Below are positions 43,590 to 52,739 of a stretch of DNA of 64,000 bases, piece by piece (position 1 is the first letter of the stretch; every line of letters starts with the position of its first letter). The stretch spans positions 186,001 to 250,000 of the forward strand of contig NZ_JARZFX010000003.1 of the NCBI RefSeq assembly GCF_036026595.1, in the 5' to 3' direction. The stretch comes from Virgibacillus_P tibetensis (GTDB lineage Bacteria > Bacillota > Bacilli > Bacillales > Amphibacillaceae). The notes beneath the pieces were generated by a model. That model saw nothing but the letters and a program-made list of their open reading frames with translations, made no database searches and was not told where the DNA came from. Both the position numbers and the translations under genes were made by a program.

Positions 43590-44954
43590 ATGTTTCCAAT
43601 TAGTCCGAAGCATAAACCATCACTAATAGAATCCATTATTTTATTTATGATCATAGTAGGCATGGTCAGCTATTTTATTATTGAATTAGAAACTGTGCCC
43701 CATATTCCTATCCTGCTTGGGATATTTCTTTTGCTTGCGTTTGGATTATCTAAAAAAATAACCTTCGCAAATTTACAGAATGGCATGATTGAAGGTGCCC
43801 GAACAGGAATGGGTGCTGTGTTTCTTTTTTTCCTGATTGGTATTTTACTAAGTAGCTGGATGATAAGTGGTACAATTCCAGCATTAATTAATACAGGCTT
43901 CTCAACGATTGGTGGTACGTGGTTCTATGCAGTTGTTTTCGCAATCACTGCCATTATTGGAGTGTCTCTTGGGAGCTCACTAACCACTACAGCAACGATT
44001 GGTGTAGCGTTTATCGGAATGGCCAGTGCAATGGATGCTTCCATGGCGATAGCTGCTGGTGCTATCGTATCAGGAGCGTTCTTCGGGGATAAGATGTCCC
44101 CCCTGTCGGACACCACAAACCTCGCATCAACAATTGTTGGGGTTGATTTATTTGAACATATTAAACATATTAGTCTGACGACGATTCCAGCGTTCATTAT
44201 TTCTTTTATTTTATTTGCTGTTTTATCCCCGGATCAATCTGTTTCACTTCAGAGTGGAAATGAGTATCAGGCAGCTCTCGATGCTACTAATTTAATTCAT
44301 TGGACCTCCTGGCTGCCCTTGATCTTGTTAATTATTTGTACAATATTTAAAATACCAGCTTTTATTGCACTCGGAATAAGCAGTTTGGCTGCCACCGTGC
44401 TAGCTAGCTTTACGAGTGGTATTGCCTGGTCTGAGATATGGTCTATCTGGTTTAATGGATACACAGCTACAACAGACTTCCAGCCAGTAAATGAATTGCT
44501 TACTAAAGGGGGCATCAATAGTATGTTATTCACCGTCTCCCTTGTTATTCTGGCATTAGGATTTGGCGGTCTGTTGTTTGTGACTGGTATTATCCCAAGT
44601 ATATTGCTCGCTTTCCAGGAAAAACTCAAAAGAATACGCTCCATTATTATTTCAACTGCTGCTACGGCTATTGGAGTTAACGTGTTAATCGGGGAGCAGT
44701 ATCTCTCGATCATGCTGACTGGGGAAACATTCAAAGGAGTTTACAAGAAAGCTGGATTATCAAACAAAGCGCTTTCCCGGACATTAGAGGACGCAGGTAC
44801 TGTGATCAATCCACTTGTCCCTTGGGGTGTGTGTGGTGTGTTTATCGCTGACGTACTAGGTGTTCCAGTACTCACCTATTTACCATTCGCCTTCTTCTGT
44901 TTATTAAGCCCCATGATAACAATGGTATTTGGTGGAAGATCATTAAGGAGATAA
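43590..44954 (+). CDS. NhaC-family transporter, probable tyrosine uptake
   Basis: 454 aa with about eleven membrane helices. NhaC-family residues include SGAFFGDKMSPLSDTTNLAS and LVPWGVCGVF. The family is annotated as Na+/H+ antiporter, but the tyrosine T-box just upstream argues that this member moves tyrosine (or a precursor), as comparative studies of T-boxes have proposed for NhaC-type genes. AAAGGAGG precedes the ATG at 43590; the open frame from 43557 has no site. Confidence 0.85.
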   Translation: MFPISPKHKPSLIESIILFMIIVGMVSYFIIELETVPHIPILLGIFLLLAFGLSKKITFANLQNGMIEGARTGMGAVFLFFLIGILLSSWMISGTIPALINTGFSTIGGTWFYAVVFAITAIIGVSLGSSLTTTATIGVAFIGMASAMDASMAIAAGAIVSGAFFGDKMSPLSDTTNLASTIVGVDLFEHIKHISLTTIPAFIISFILFAVLSPDQSVSLQSGNEYQAALDATNLIHWTSWLPLILLIICTIFKIPAFIALGISSLAATVLASFTSGIAWSEIWSIWFNGYTATTDFQPVNELLTKGGINSMLFTVSLVILALGFGGLLFVTGIIPSILLAFQEKLKRIRSIIISTAATAIGVNVLIGEQYLSIMLTGETFKGVYKKAGLSNKALSRTLEDAGTVINPLVPWGVCGVFIADVLGVPVLTYLPFAFFCLLSPMITMVFGGRSLRR

Positions 44955-44960
44955 GATGAA

Positions 44961-45008
44961 GAGGCTGTCCCATAAGTCTTGAAAAAGATTTGTGGACAGC
45001 CCCTTTTG
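44961..45008 (+). terminator. Terminator of the NhaC-type gene
   Basis: GGCTGTCC-CATAAGTCTT, loop GAAA, AAGATTTGTG-GACAGCC, then CCTTTT: about 18 paired bases with a few G-U pairs. Confidence 0.8.
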
Positions 45009-45057
45009 CATGCAGAATAGCTCGATATTGTTCGTTAAGCAGCCGATAAACAAGGTG

Positions 45058-45822
45058 TCACCGAATCGTCTCAACCAATTTACGCAAACCCTCTAGCAAC
45101 CTTGGTGATGGTCTGCAAAAGAGGGATTCTTCTAACACATGTATGTTTCCACTTTGAATGGCCTTCATCTGATCCCAGCCAGGCCTTTTTATTACTAGTT
45201 TCGGATTCATTTTCTCTTCTTTTATACCAACCCATACCATACATATATGATCTGGATCGCGTTGTTTAACATCTTCCCAGTCTGTTTGTACACTTGCTGT
45301 TTCTTCTGTTGCGAAGATATTCTCTGCACCTGCAAGTGTGCTAATTTCCGTCAACCAATTAACGGAACCAGGAGTAAAAACAGGTTTTGGCCACCATTCC
45401 CAGTACAATGTAGGTTTATCTTGCAGATTAGAAGCCTTTTTACGATAGCTTTCAACTTCGGTTAAAAAATCATTAGCTCTCTTCTCTCCTAGAGCTTCAT
45501 CTCCTAAAGCAACTGCTACCTTTTTTATATCCCCGGCAATCTCTTCTAGTGAATTCGGGTCTAGTATGATGTATGGGAGCTTCTTCTCATCCAAAGCGTC
45601 TATATTCTTTTCCATTCCTGGAACACTTAATGAAGCAAGCACAAGATCCGGTTGTAATGCCGCAACTTTTTCCATATCAATAGATAGATCTGGCCCCATC
45701 TTAGGTAATTGCAATACAGACTCAGGCCAGTCAGAGAAATCATCAATGCCAACTAGCAGATCGATCTTTCCTAAATATTCCATGACTTCCGTATTACTGG
45801 GACAAATCGATACGACACGCAT
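45058..45822 (-). CDS. BtuF-like cobalamin/siderophore-binding domain protein without signal peptide
   Basis: 254 aa. Periplasmic-binding-protein type III fold: MRVVSICPSNTEVMEYLG, DDFSDWPE, DLSIDMEKVAALQPDLVLAS, WWPKPVFTPGSVNWLTEI. It begins straight in the domain with no signal peptide or lipobox, and the ribosome binding site (GAGGAG) is placed correctly for this ATG, so it should be cytosolic. Unlike BtuF proper, no permease or ATPase adjoins. May bind a corrinoid inside the cell; function uncertain. Confidence 0.75.
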   Translation of the reverse strand: MRVVSICPSNTEVMEYLGKIDLLVGIDDFSDWPESVLQLPKMGPDLSIDMEKVAALQPDLVLASLSVPGMEKNIDALDEKKLPYIILDPNSLEEIAGDIKKVAVALGDEALGEKRANDFLTEVESYRKKASNLQDKPTLYWEWWPKPVFTPGSVNWLTEISTLAGAENIFATEETASVQTDWEDVKQRDPDHICMVWVGIKEEKMNPKLVIKRPGWDQMKAIQSGNIHVLEESLFCRPSPRLLEGLRKLVETIR

Positions 45823-45849
45823 TACAGCAACTCCTCTTCGCTAAGGATT

Positions 45850-46605
45850 TTAATCTCTATCCTGATCGGTAATCAGTAACGGGCCATCTCTAGTAATAAC
45901 AATCGTATGTTCATATTGGGCAGAGCGACCTTTATCAATCGTTCGCGCTGTCCAATTATTATCGTCCATCTTGCTTTTCCAGCTGCCTTCATTAATCATA
46001 GGTTCAATGGTAACAACCATACCCTCTTTTAAGCGCAGCCCCTTATTAGGCAAGCCGAAATGCGGAATATGTGGTTCTTCATGAATAGTCGGTCCGATGC
46101 CATGGCCAGTAAAATCACGTACGACAGAGAAACCTTCTCCTTCTGCGTACTGTTGAATCGCATGACCAATATCACCGATTCGGTTTCCAACCTGCGCTTG
46201 CTCAATCCCTTTATAAAGAGAAGATTTCGTTACTTCCATGAGACGTTTTCCTTTTTCATCCATCGTTCCTACGGCATACGTCCATGCTGAATCAGCCAGA
46301 CCACCATTTAAATTAACGACCATATCAATGGTTACCATATCTCCATCTTTCAATTTTTCTTCTCGTGGAAAACCGTGACAGATTTCATCATTTATTGATG
46401 CACAGATAGCGTAAGGATAACCACTGTATCCCTTTTGTTCTGGAGTTGCACCATGCTTTTCTAAAAACGCTTCAACAAATGTATCGATTTCCATTGTCGT
46501 AATACCTGGTTTAATCATCTTAGCTATCTCTTTATGACATTTGACCAGCAAATCTCCAGCTGCTTGCATTTGTTCTACTTCACGCTTACTTTTTCTGGTA
46601 ATCAT
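45850..46605 (-). CDS. map: Methionine aminopeptidase, type I
   Basis: 251 aa. Metal ligands are all visible: Asp in VTIDMV and ADSAWT, His in GHGIGPTIHEEPHIPH, Glu in VVTIEPM and YEHTIVI; substrate His in EICHGFP. Removes the N-terminal Met of new proteins. The length and N-terminus (ITRKSKREVEQM) are like the second Bacillus enzyme YflG (249 aa), so a further map copy may lie in the ribosomal operon. GGAAGAAAA lies upstream. Confidence 0.93.
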   Translation of the reverse strand: MITRKSKREVEQMQAAGDLLVKCHKEIAKMIKPGITTMEIDTFVEAFLEKHGATPEQKGYSGYPYAICASINDEICHGFPREEKLKDGDMVTIDMVVNLNGGLADSAWTYAVGTMDEKGKRLMEVTKSSLYKGIEQAQVGNRIGDIGHAIQQYAEGEGFSVVRDFTGHGIGPTIHEEPHIPHFGLPNKGLRLKEGMVVTIEPMINEGSWKSKMDDNNWTARTIDKGRSAQYEHTIVITRDGPLLITDQDRD

Positions 46606-46743
46606 CTATTTTCTTCCTTTCTTCCATTCAGTACATTTCTTGTATGTTAAACTTACAGTAATAAAAAAACATAAATAAATCCCAATATAAAGTGTACCAC
46701 AAACTATAATATTCATAAAAGCAAATAGAGATGAGGGAAATTC

Positions 46744-47469
46744 ATGATTGAAATTAATAATGTCAGTAAAAACTTTCCAGGAAATAACAAAGCAATTGAC
46801 GCACTAAACCTGACAATTCCGGATGGAAAAATAGTTGGATTTCTCGGACCGAACGGTGCAGGTAAATCCACCACTATCAAAATGATGACAGGTATCTTAC
46901 CCCTTGATGGTGGAAGCATTGTACTTAATGGATTTGATATAGAAAAGAATCCACTCAAAGCTAAAAAGATCTTTGGATATGTACCTGACCAGCCTGACAT
47001 GTTTCTGCGTTTAAAAGGAATCGAATATTTAAACTTTATAGCCGATATATTCGATGTTTCGAAAGAAGTTCGGCAAGAAAGAATTGAGATTTTAACCAAA
47101 CAATTTGATATTTATAATGCATTGGAAGATTATATTCAGACCTACTCTCATGGTATGCGTCAAAAAGTTATTGTTACTGGTGTCTTGATTCATGATCCGG
47201 ATATATGGATACTGGATGAACCATTAACAGGACTTGATCCCAAATCAGCATATATGTTGAAGGAAATGATGCGGGAACACGCAAATAAAGGCAATACTGT
47301 ATTTTTCTCCAGTCATGGCCTGGAAGTAGTGGAACAATTATGTGACGAAGTGGCTATCATTAATAAAGGAAAACTTCTCTTTTATGGAACATTGCAGGAA
47401 ATGCGGGAGTACTACCATTCTGATAAATCATTGGAGCAAGTATTCCTGGAGTTGACGAACGATGAATAA
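46744..47469 (+). CDS. ABC transporter ATP-binding protein
   Basis: 241 aa. Walker A GPNGAGKST, signature YSHGMRQKV, Walker B WILDEPLTGLDP, H-loop SSHG. Resembles the YthP/EcsA group of exporter ATPases. Its stop overlaps the permease start by eight bases. GAGGG precedes the ATG. Substrate unknown. Confidence 0.9.
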   Translation: MIEINNVSKNFPGNNKAIDALNLTIPDGKIVGFLGPNGAGKSTTIKMMTGILPLDGGSIVLNGFDIEKNPLKAKKIFGYVPDQPDMFLRLKGIEYLNFIADIFDVSKEVRQERIEILTKQFDIYNALEDYIQTYSHGMRQKVIVTGVLIHDPDIWILDEPLTGLDPKSAYMLKEMMREHANKGNTVFFSSHGLEVVEQLCDEVAIINKGKLLFYGTLQEMREYYHSDKSLEQVFLELTNDE

Positions 47470-49099
47470 AACACTTACCCTCATTAAAACAATGTTGAAA
47501 ATGCAGTATTCAAAAGCAGGTAAGACCAGTTCTCAGCTGTGGTTGTTTGTCATTCTTTTCCTATTTTTAATACCTATCCTTGCTTTATACATCGGCTTTA
47601 TAAAGAATGTTATTGGAACTCTTTACGATGCACTTCAACCTATGGGACAGGAGTCGTTAATATTAGGCTTATTGTTTTTGTGTATTCATGTATTCTTATT
47701 TTTTATCAGTTTCTTTACTGTACTAAGCGCATTTTATTTTGCAGAGGATATTGAATCATTTATTCCATTCCCTTTTCAGCCATATCAGGTTTTACTAGGT
47801 AAATCCGCTAGTCCTTTTTTATACTTATATCTTATGACCAGCGCCATTTTTCTGCCAATCTTTTATTATTACGGAAGTGTAAGTGAAGCTTCTCTGCTAT
47901 ATTACCTTTTCGGATTAATTGTGTTCATCTTACTGCCAATCATACCTTTCAGTCTTGCTGCAATCTTGTTGATGTTTGGAATGCGGTTTGTAAACATCGC
48001 TAAAAACAAGGAACGTTCTAAAGTTATCGCAGGAATATCTACATTGGTGTTTATTATCCTGATAAATGTTTTTGTTCGCATGAACATGGACTCAGACGCC
48101 ATAATGAGCAATATTGCAAGACTGATACAGGAAAAAGATGGTTTGCTCCAGATGGCTACATCTATATATCCGCCAGCATATTTCAGCACAAAAGCGCTAA
48201 CTGAGACAGCTGGAATTGGAGGCTTCCTTTTCTTCCTTGCTCTCATTGGTATCAGCGCAGGAGTATTTTTCCTATTTATCTGGTTAGGACAATTGGTTTA
48301 TTTGAAAGGTGTATTGGGTATAAACGCTGGCAGTAAGAGAAAGGTTACTGGAAAAAAAGTAAATAAACACATTACCAACCGTCCTGTCTGGTTCTCTTAC
48401 ATGTTAAAAGAGTTACGATTCATTTTTCGTACACCAACCTTTTTAATGCAGTGCGTCATTCAGAGTTTATTTGGACCAGTTTTTATTTTAATTATCCTTA
48501 TGATGGATTCAAATTCTCTAACAGGATTGATGGATATGTTTTCTGAGAAAGAAAGTTTTCTTATTCTTTTTTTGGCAGCAATTATTATTTTAGGATCAAA
48601 TGCAACTGCCATTACTTCCATTTCCCGTGAAGGTAAAAGCTGGCATACTAATTTATTTCTCCCTTTAGATCCAAAGCAAGTCTTTTTCAGTAAAATTGCT
48701 GCTGCATGGACAATCAATTTATTCACAATTGTACTGTTTATTGCTATTTTTGGTTTTCTGTTGAAGATTTCATTTAGTACGATACTGATATGGCTTGTAC
48801 TTGTCCTGATAGCAAGCTGGTTTACAAGTAGTCTGGGAACTTACTTGGATTTCTTAAACCCTAAATTAAATTGGACGGATGAACAAGAAGTTTTTAAAGC
48901 CAGAATGATTAGTTTGATCGGCTTTTTAGTACAGGTTGGGATCTTTGGCGTTATTGTATTATTTCTATGGCAAGCTTATTTTATTGAAGGTTTATACAGC
49001 AGTTCCAGCCTGCTTCTTGTTTGTCTTATAATTTTCATTCTCATCTTGAACAAGCTTTTGAAAAATAAAATTAATAAAAATGATCATCAGCGTATATAG
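47462..49099 (+). CDS. Putative ABC exporter permease
   Basis: 545-aa polytopic membrane protein with about twelve hydrophobic segments in two groups, separated by a basic cytoplasmic loop (about residues 282-305). Conserved patches FYFAEDIESFIPFPFQPYQVLLGKS and ITSISREGKSWHTNLFLPLDPKQV fit the large ABC-2-type exporter permeases encoded next to EcsA-like ATPases. Translationally coupled to the ATPase. Role unknown. Confidence 0.83.
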   Translation: MNKTLTLIKTMLKMQYSKAGKTSSQLWLFVILFLFLIPILALYIGFIKNVIGTLYDALQPMGQESLILGLLFLCIHVFLFFISFFTVLSAFYFAEDIESFIPFPFQPYQVLLGKSASPFLYLYLMTSAIFLPIFYYYGSVSEASLLYYLFGLIVFILLPIIPFSLAAILLMFGMRFVNIAKNKERSKVIAGISTLVFIILINVFVRMNMDSDAIMSNIARLIQEKDGLLQMATSIYPPAYFSTKALTETAGIGGFLFFLALIGISAGVFFLFIWLGQLVYLKGVLGINAGSKRKVTGKKVNKHITNRPVWFSYMLKELRFIFRTPTFLMQCVIQSLFGPVFILIILMMDSNSLTGLMDMFSEKESFLILFLAAIIILGSNATAITSISREGKSWHTNLFLPLDPKQVFFSKIAAAWTINLFTIVLFIAIFGFLLKISFSTILIWLVLVLIASWFTSSLGTYLDFLNPKLNWTDEQEVFKARMISLIGFLVQVGIFGVIVLFLWQAYFIEGLYSSSSLLLVCLIIFILILNKLLKNKINKNDHQRI

Positions 49100-49111
49100 C
49101 TATTGAACAAA

Positions 49112-49493
49112 GGCGCAAGCGTCCGTAGGGACGTACGGACTGCGTCCGCGCATCGCGGGTGGGTCGACGTTGCCGCGCAAAGCGGCGTAGTTAGTCGATC
49201 TTCCATTGCCGCAGGAGATTCACTCCAAAGTATAAGATTCACTTAGACTTTCGCCATTCCTGGCGATAAGTCGAGTTCATCTAAAAGGAAACATGCCCCT
49301 TCATAGGGGTATGCCGACGTTGGGGCAAAGCCCGCTTTTAGTCGGCCTTCCTTATCCGTAGCGAATCGATGTTGAGTTAGATTACGGAGGTAACGGAAGT
49401 CTCGCTAGTCCCTGGGCGCTGGCCGATAAAAACGCCACGTCCTGTGGCTTCATCGGCACTAGGACGTCTTGTCCGTCGAAGCCGGACGTGGCT
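49112..49493 (+). repeat. Structured intergenic repeat, copy A
   Basis: About 382 bp, GC-richer than the surroundings, same orientation as copy B at 52200-52580. Hairpins: GTCCGTA/TACGGAC; CCGCG/CGCGG; a two-level module GGTCGAC(49162)...GTCGATC(49200) enclosing GCCGC/GCGGC; the same module again with changed bases, GCCGAC(49313)...GTCGGC(49346) enclosing GGGC/GCCC; and GCCGAT/ATCGGC near 49421-49456. No ORF with a ribosome binding site. Family not recognised; candidate structured RNA or non-autonomous mobile element. Confidence 0.75.
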
Positions 49494-49551
49494 GTTTAAG
49501 TGTAAGAATTAATTGCTGCCAAAATTTTATACTTTCATTTCTTAAAATAGT

Positions 49552-49581
49552 AAAATGCAGAGGATAAACCCTCTGCATTTT
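49552..49581 (-). terminator. Terminator of the YjcZ-type gene
   Basis: AAAATGCAGAGG and CCTCTGCATTTT form a perfect stem, 11 bp after the stop codon on the minus strand. Confidence 0.85.
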
Positions 49582-49592
49582 CCATGCTTATT

Positions 49593-49709
49593 TTAATAAT
49601 ATCCAGCACCTGTATATGCAGTACCGATAATGATTAGCAAAATAAATAACACGACCAGGAGCGCAAACCCGGAACCGTGTCCAACTCCTGCCACCGCACC
49701 TTTACTCAT
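49593..49709 (-). CDS. YjcZ-family sporulation protein (38 aa)
   Basis: ATG at 49709 behind GGGGAGGG. The product starts MSKGAVAGVGHGSGFALLVV and ends TGAGYY: a glycine-rich head, then the conserved single membrane helix of the YjcZ family (GFALLVVLFILLIIIG). Such peptides are abundant in Bacillaceae genomes and connected with sporulation. A perfect terminator follows. Confidence 0.88.
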   Translation of the reverse strand: MSKGAVAGVGHGSGFALLVVLFILLIIIGTAYTGAGYY

Positions 49710-49798
49710 CAAATTCCCTCCCCATCAAGCAGAATACTATACTTTATGCAGATAACTTTAATCGGGAAGGGCGTTTTAAAATTCTCTCTGTGTACAAA

Positions 49799-50557
49799 TT
49801 AATAATAATCTTTTACGTTATAAATTTTTCCGCTTTCAAGACTTGTCTCATCAGTTAGAATGTCTACAAGAATTCCACCCACGTCATCCGTACCTTTTAA
49901 CAAGTTGTTTTTCTTATATTTTCTAAATGTATCTACATCTGCAAACTCTTTTGGTGAGCTGGATCGAATTTTGTTCTGCATATCCGTATCCATAATACCT
50001 GGGCTAAAAGCAATCACTTTATTTCCTGTGTTTAATTCTGCCTGTTCCAGCGCAACCGTTTTCGTGTACATGTTAATACTGGCTTTTGAACTACAATATG
50101 CACTCCAACCGTACACAGGTCTCTCGGCGGCACCTGAAGTAATGGTTACACCAATAAACGGAACTTGCTTTTCCGTTGATTTCTTTAAGAACATATTCAT
50201 TAAGACGATCGGAGCAATTGTATTTACTTGTATATGATAGGCTAAATCTTCACTCTTAATATTCATTGCCTGGTCAACTGGATCTATTACCGCGGCGTTA
50301 TTCACTAAAAACAAGGTAGAAAGATCTTGAGAAGATAAGTCATTAATTATGTTAGTGAATGTATCCTCGATTGCCTTTAGGTCACCTAAATCGCAACTGT
50401 ACTGCTGAAACGTAACATTATTTTTCTCGGCAGACTTAATTAGTGTTTCAGAACTACTTCTCGAAACACCAATGACATGTGTACCCTGATCCAGTAGTAT
50501 TTTAGCGACCGATTCTCCCAATCCTCGTGAAACACCCGTTACAACTGCATATTTCAT
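49799..50557 (-). CDS. Short-chain dehydrogenase, benzil reductase-like (YueD type)
   Basis: 252-aa Rossmann enzyme. Cofactor motif TGVSRGLGE, NNAA motif (LVNNAAVIDP), catalytic Ser region (GVTITSGAA) and YxxxK (WSAYCSSKASINMY). The sequence pattern and length are like B. subtilis YueD, an NADPH-dependent (S)-benzoin-forming benzil reductase; the physiological substrate is unknown. GGGAGGG precedes the ATG. Confidence 0.87.
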   Translation of the reverse strand: MKYAVVTGVSRGLGESVAKILLDQGTHVIGVSRSSSETLIKSAEKNNVTFQQYSCDLGDLKAIEDTFTNIINDLSSQDLSTLFLVNNAAVIDPVDQAMNIKSEDLAYHIQVNTIAPIVLMNMFLKKSTEKQVPFIGVTITSGAAERPVYGWSAYCSSKASINMYTKTVALEQAELNTGNKVIAFSPGIMDTDMQNKIRSSSPKEFADVDTFRKYKKNNLLKGTDDVGGILVDILTDETSLESGKIYNVKDYY

Positions 50558-50621
50558 AGTAACCCTCCCTTAAATGAATGTACATTTACTAATCCTTACT
50601 CCTGCTAATTCATAATGGTAT

Positions 50622-51992
50622 TTATCTCTCGTTCACTTTATTCCAATAATAAACCAATGTTTCCATCCCCTTATCAAAGCTATCTAATGGAAAGCTCTCA
50701 TTAGGAGAATGTAAGCGGTCATCTGGTGTACCGAAGCCAAGGAGCACAATTGGCATGTTATAAATAGCTTCAATCCATTCAACAACTGGAATAGAACCAC
50801 CCATTCTTACATAAACCGTTTCCTTACCAAATGCCTTTGTATAGCTGCTTGCTGCTTTTTGTATTAACGGATGATTTGGCTCTACTTTATAAGCTTTAGC
50901 TGATAGTTTTTCTTTCTTTACTTCGACCGTCACACCAGATGGAGCTGCTTTTATTACATGCTGCTTCAATAATTGCTGGATCTGATCAGGATCCTGCCCC
51001 GGAACCAATCTGCATGTAATCTTAGCGGTAGCAGAAGATGGAATAATCGTCTTCGTTCCTTCCCCTTGATAGCCACCATATATCCCATTAATTTCAAATG
51101 TAGGACGAGCCATCGTATGCTCTTTTGGTGTATATCCTTTTTCAGAGGCCGTATCTGTTACGCCGGTTGCTTGCGAATAATCTTCTCCTTGAACTTCCGC
51201 AATTAACTTTCTCTCTCCGTCTGTTAAGGGTTCTACATCATCATAGAAGCCGTCGACAGTAATGACTTCCTCTTCGTTTTTCATGGACGACAATATATGG
51301 TTTAAAGCCATGATAGGGTTTCTAATTGCACCTCCATACATACCAGAATGCAAATCATGATCCGGGCCCTGAACCGTGATTTCTATACCCGTAAACCCTT
51401 TTAAACCATAAAGAATAGTCGGTTGATTTTTAGCAACCATTCCTGAATCAGAAATCACAGCAAAATCAGCAGCAAATAATTCCTTTTTATCACGAAGGAT
51501 AGTATAAAGATTTTCACTGCCAATTTCCTCTTCTCCTTCAATACATATCTTTACATTTAGGGGAAGTTTACCTTCCGTCTTCATATATGCTTCAAATACA
51601 GCCAGATGCATGAACACCTGCCCTTTATCATCACTGGAGCCACGGGCGTAAATGCGTCCGTCTCTTAATTCCGGTTCAAATGGGTTACTATCCCATAATT
51701 CAATAGGGTCCACAGGCTGCACATCATAATGACCATATAATAGTACTGTTTGCGCCTCTGATCCTGCCCCATTATATTCTGCATATACAAGTGGATGGCC
51801 ACCCGTTTCTTGTTTCTCTACTTTCTCGAACCCAATATCATTTAAATATGTAACTATAAAATCAGCAGCCTCCTGCACATCATTTTTGTGTGCACTGTCT
51901 GTACTTACACTTGGAATAGACAAGAAGCTGTTTAATCTTTTCAGTAAAGCTTCACGATTTTCTTTTAAGTAAGCTAAGGCTTTTTCACTCAT
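50622..51992 (-). CDS. M20-family dipeptidase
   Basis: 456 aa. Zinc ligands: LLYGHYDVQP, RGSSDDKGQ, CIEGEEEIGSEN and the C-terminal HSPNESF; dimerisation domain with DHDLHSGMYGGAIRNP. Closest to the CNDP/ArgE-related cytosolic dipeptidases. The ATG at 51992 follows GGAGGAATTGGCC; the frame to 52007 starts before the ribosome binding site. Cleaves dipeptides for amino acid recycling. Confidence 0.9.
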   Translation of the reverse strand: MSEKALAYLKENREALLKRLNSFLSIPSVSTDSAHKNDVQEAADFIVTYLNDIGFEKVEKQETGGHPLVYAEYNGAGSEAQTVLLYGHYDVQPVDPIELWDSNPFEPELRDGRIYARGSSDDKGQVFMHLAVFEAYMKTEGKLPLNVKICIEGEEEIGSENLYTILRDKKELFAADFAVISDSGMVAKNQPTILYGLKGFTGIEITVQGPDHDLHSGMYGGAIRNPIMALNHILSSMKNEEEVITVDGFYDDVEPLTDGERKLIAEVQGEDYSQATGVTDTASEKGYTPKEHTMARPTFEINGIYGGYQGEGTKTIIPSSATAKITCRLVPGQDPDQIQQLLKQHVIKAAPSGVTVEVKKEKLSAKAYKVEPNHPLIQKAASSYTKAFGKETVYVRMGGSIPVVEWIEAIYNMPIVLLGFGTPDDRLHSPNESFPLDSFDKGMETLVYYWNKVNER

Positions 51993-52042
51993 GGCCAATT
52001 CCTCCAATAGTTTGATTTACTATTTATTTTAGCATACTCCAA

Positions 52043-52199
52043 TTGAGATGGGACAGTATGGGGATCTGTGCAGTCACCCTCCAGCAGTACTGAGAACATT
52101 TTTGGACAGGCTGTAAAGCACTCAGGATATGAGGTGGGTCAAATTCGATCAAAAACCAAAGATGTTAAAAGTTCAAGCATATTCCATTTCAAAAACAAA
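52043..52199. other. Gap upstream of the dipeptidase
   Basis: Before copy B of the repeat no hairpin, promoter or small gene could be supported. Confidence 0.4.
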
Positions 52200-52580
52200 A
52201 GCGTGGGGCGACCGGTAGGGACGTACGGACTGCGCCCGCTCATCGCGGGTGGGTCGACGTTGCCGCTCAGAAGCGGCGTAGTTAGTCGATCTTCCAATGC
52301 CCACTGGAGATTCACTCCAGAGTATAAGATTCACTTAGACTTTCGCCATTTCGAATTGGTTTATGTTAAGTTAGATTAAGAAGAGGCCGAAATGGGCACT
52401 ATGTGATGGGAACTGGCCGATGAAAACGCCCAAGTCCTTGAAAAAGAAAAGCACTTTGAATGGTAAGATGTATCTCACAGATGCTTTCGTTGTCCTGTGG
52501 CTTCATCGGCACTAGGTCGTCCTGGGACTGCCACTGCTCGTCCTACCGAAAACATTTGTCCGTTGTAGCTGGACTTGGCT
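52200..52580 (+). repeat. Structured intergenic repeat, copy B
   Basis: Matches copy A closely over its first ~150 bp (for example GTAGGGACGTACGGACTGCG, GCGGGTGGGTCGACGTTGCC, AGTATAAGATTCACTTAGAC) and again over the last ~90 bp (GGCTTCATCGGCACTAGG). Module: GGTCGAC(52252)...GTCGATC(52291) enclosing GCCGCT/AGCGGC. It lacks the second module of copy A. The 3' hairpin has an insertion (52439-52491) bounded by GTCCT on both sides. No ORF is credible. Confidence 0.75.
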
Positions 52581-52739
52581 AGATAGCTTAGTTTGCTATC
52601 CACAGGCAAAAAATTTATAGTTTCTTAGAACATGAAAAAGGGACAGCCTATGTAGCATATCCCCATATATTATACTGCTGATGAAAAATTCACTAAAGTC
52701 ATCTGTATTCTATGATGAATACATTTTCGAATACTGTTT

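Noticed and set aside
52068..52379. 103-codon open frame upstream of luxS
   Set aside because: It runs across repeat copy B; the same sequence in copy A does not keep a comparable frame, so it is non-coding repeat.
49112..52580. Group II intron, TnpB-associated omega RNA or CRISPR as explanation of the repeat pair
   Set aside because: No domain V-like hairpin, no reverse transcriptase, TnpB or Cas gene in the window, and only two long copies rather than short regularly spaced units.
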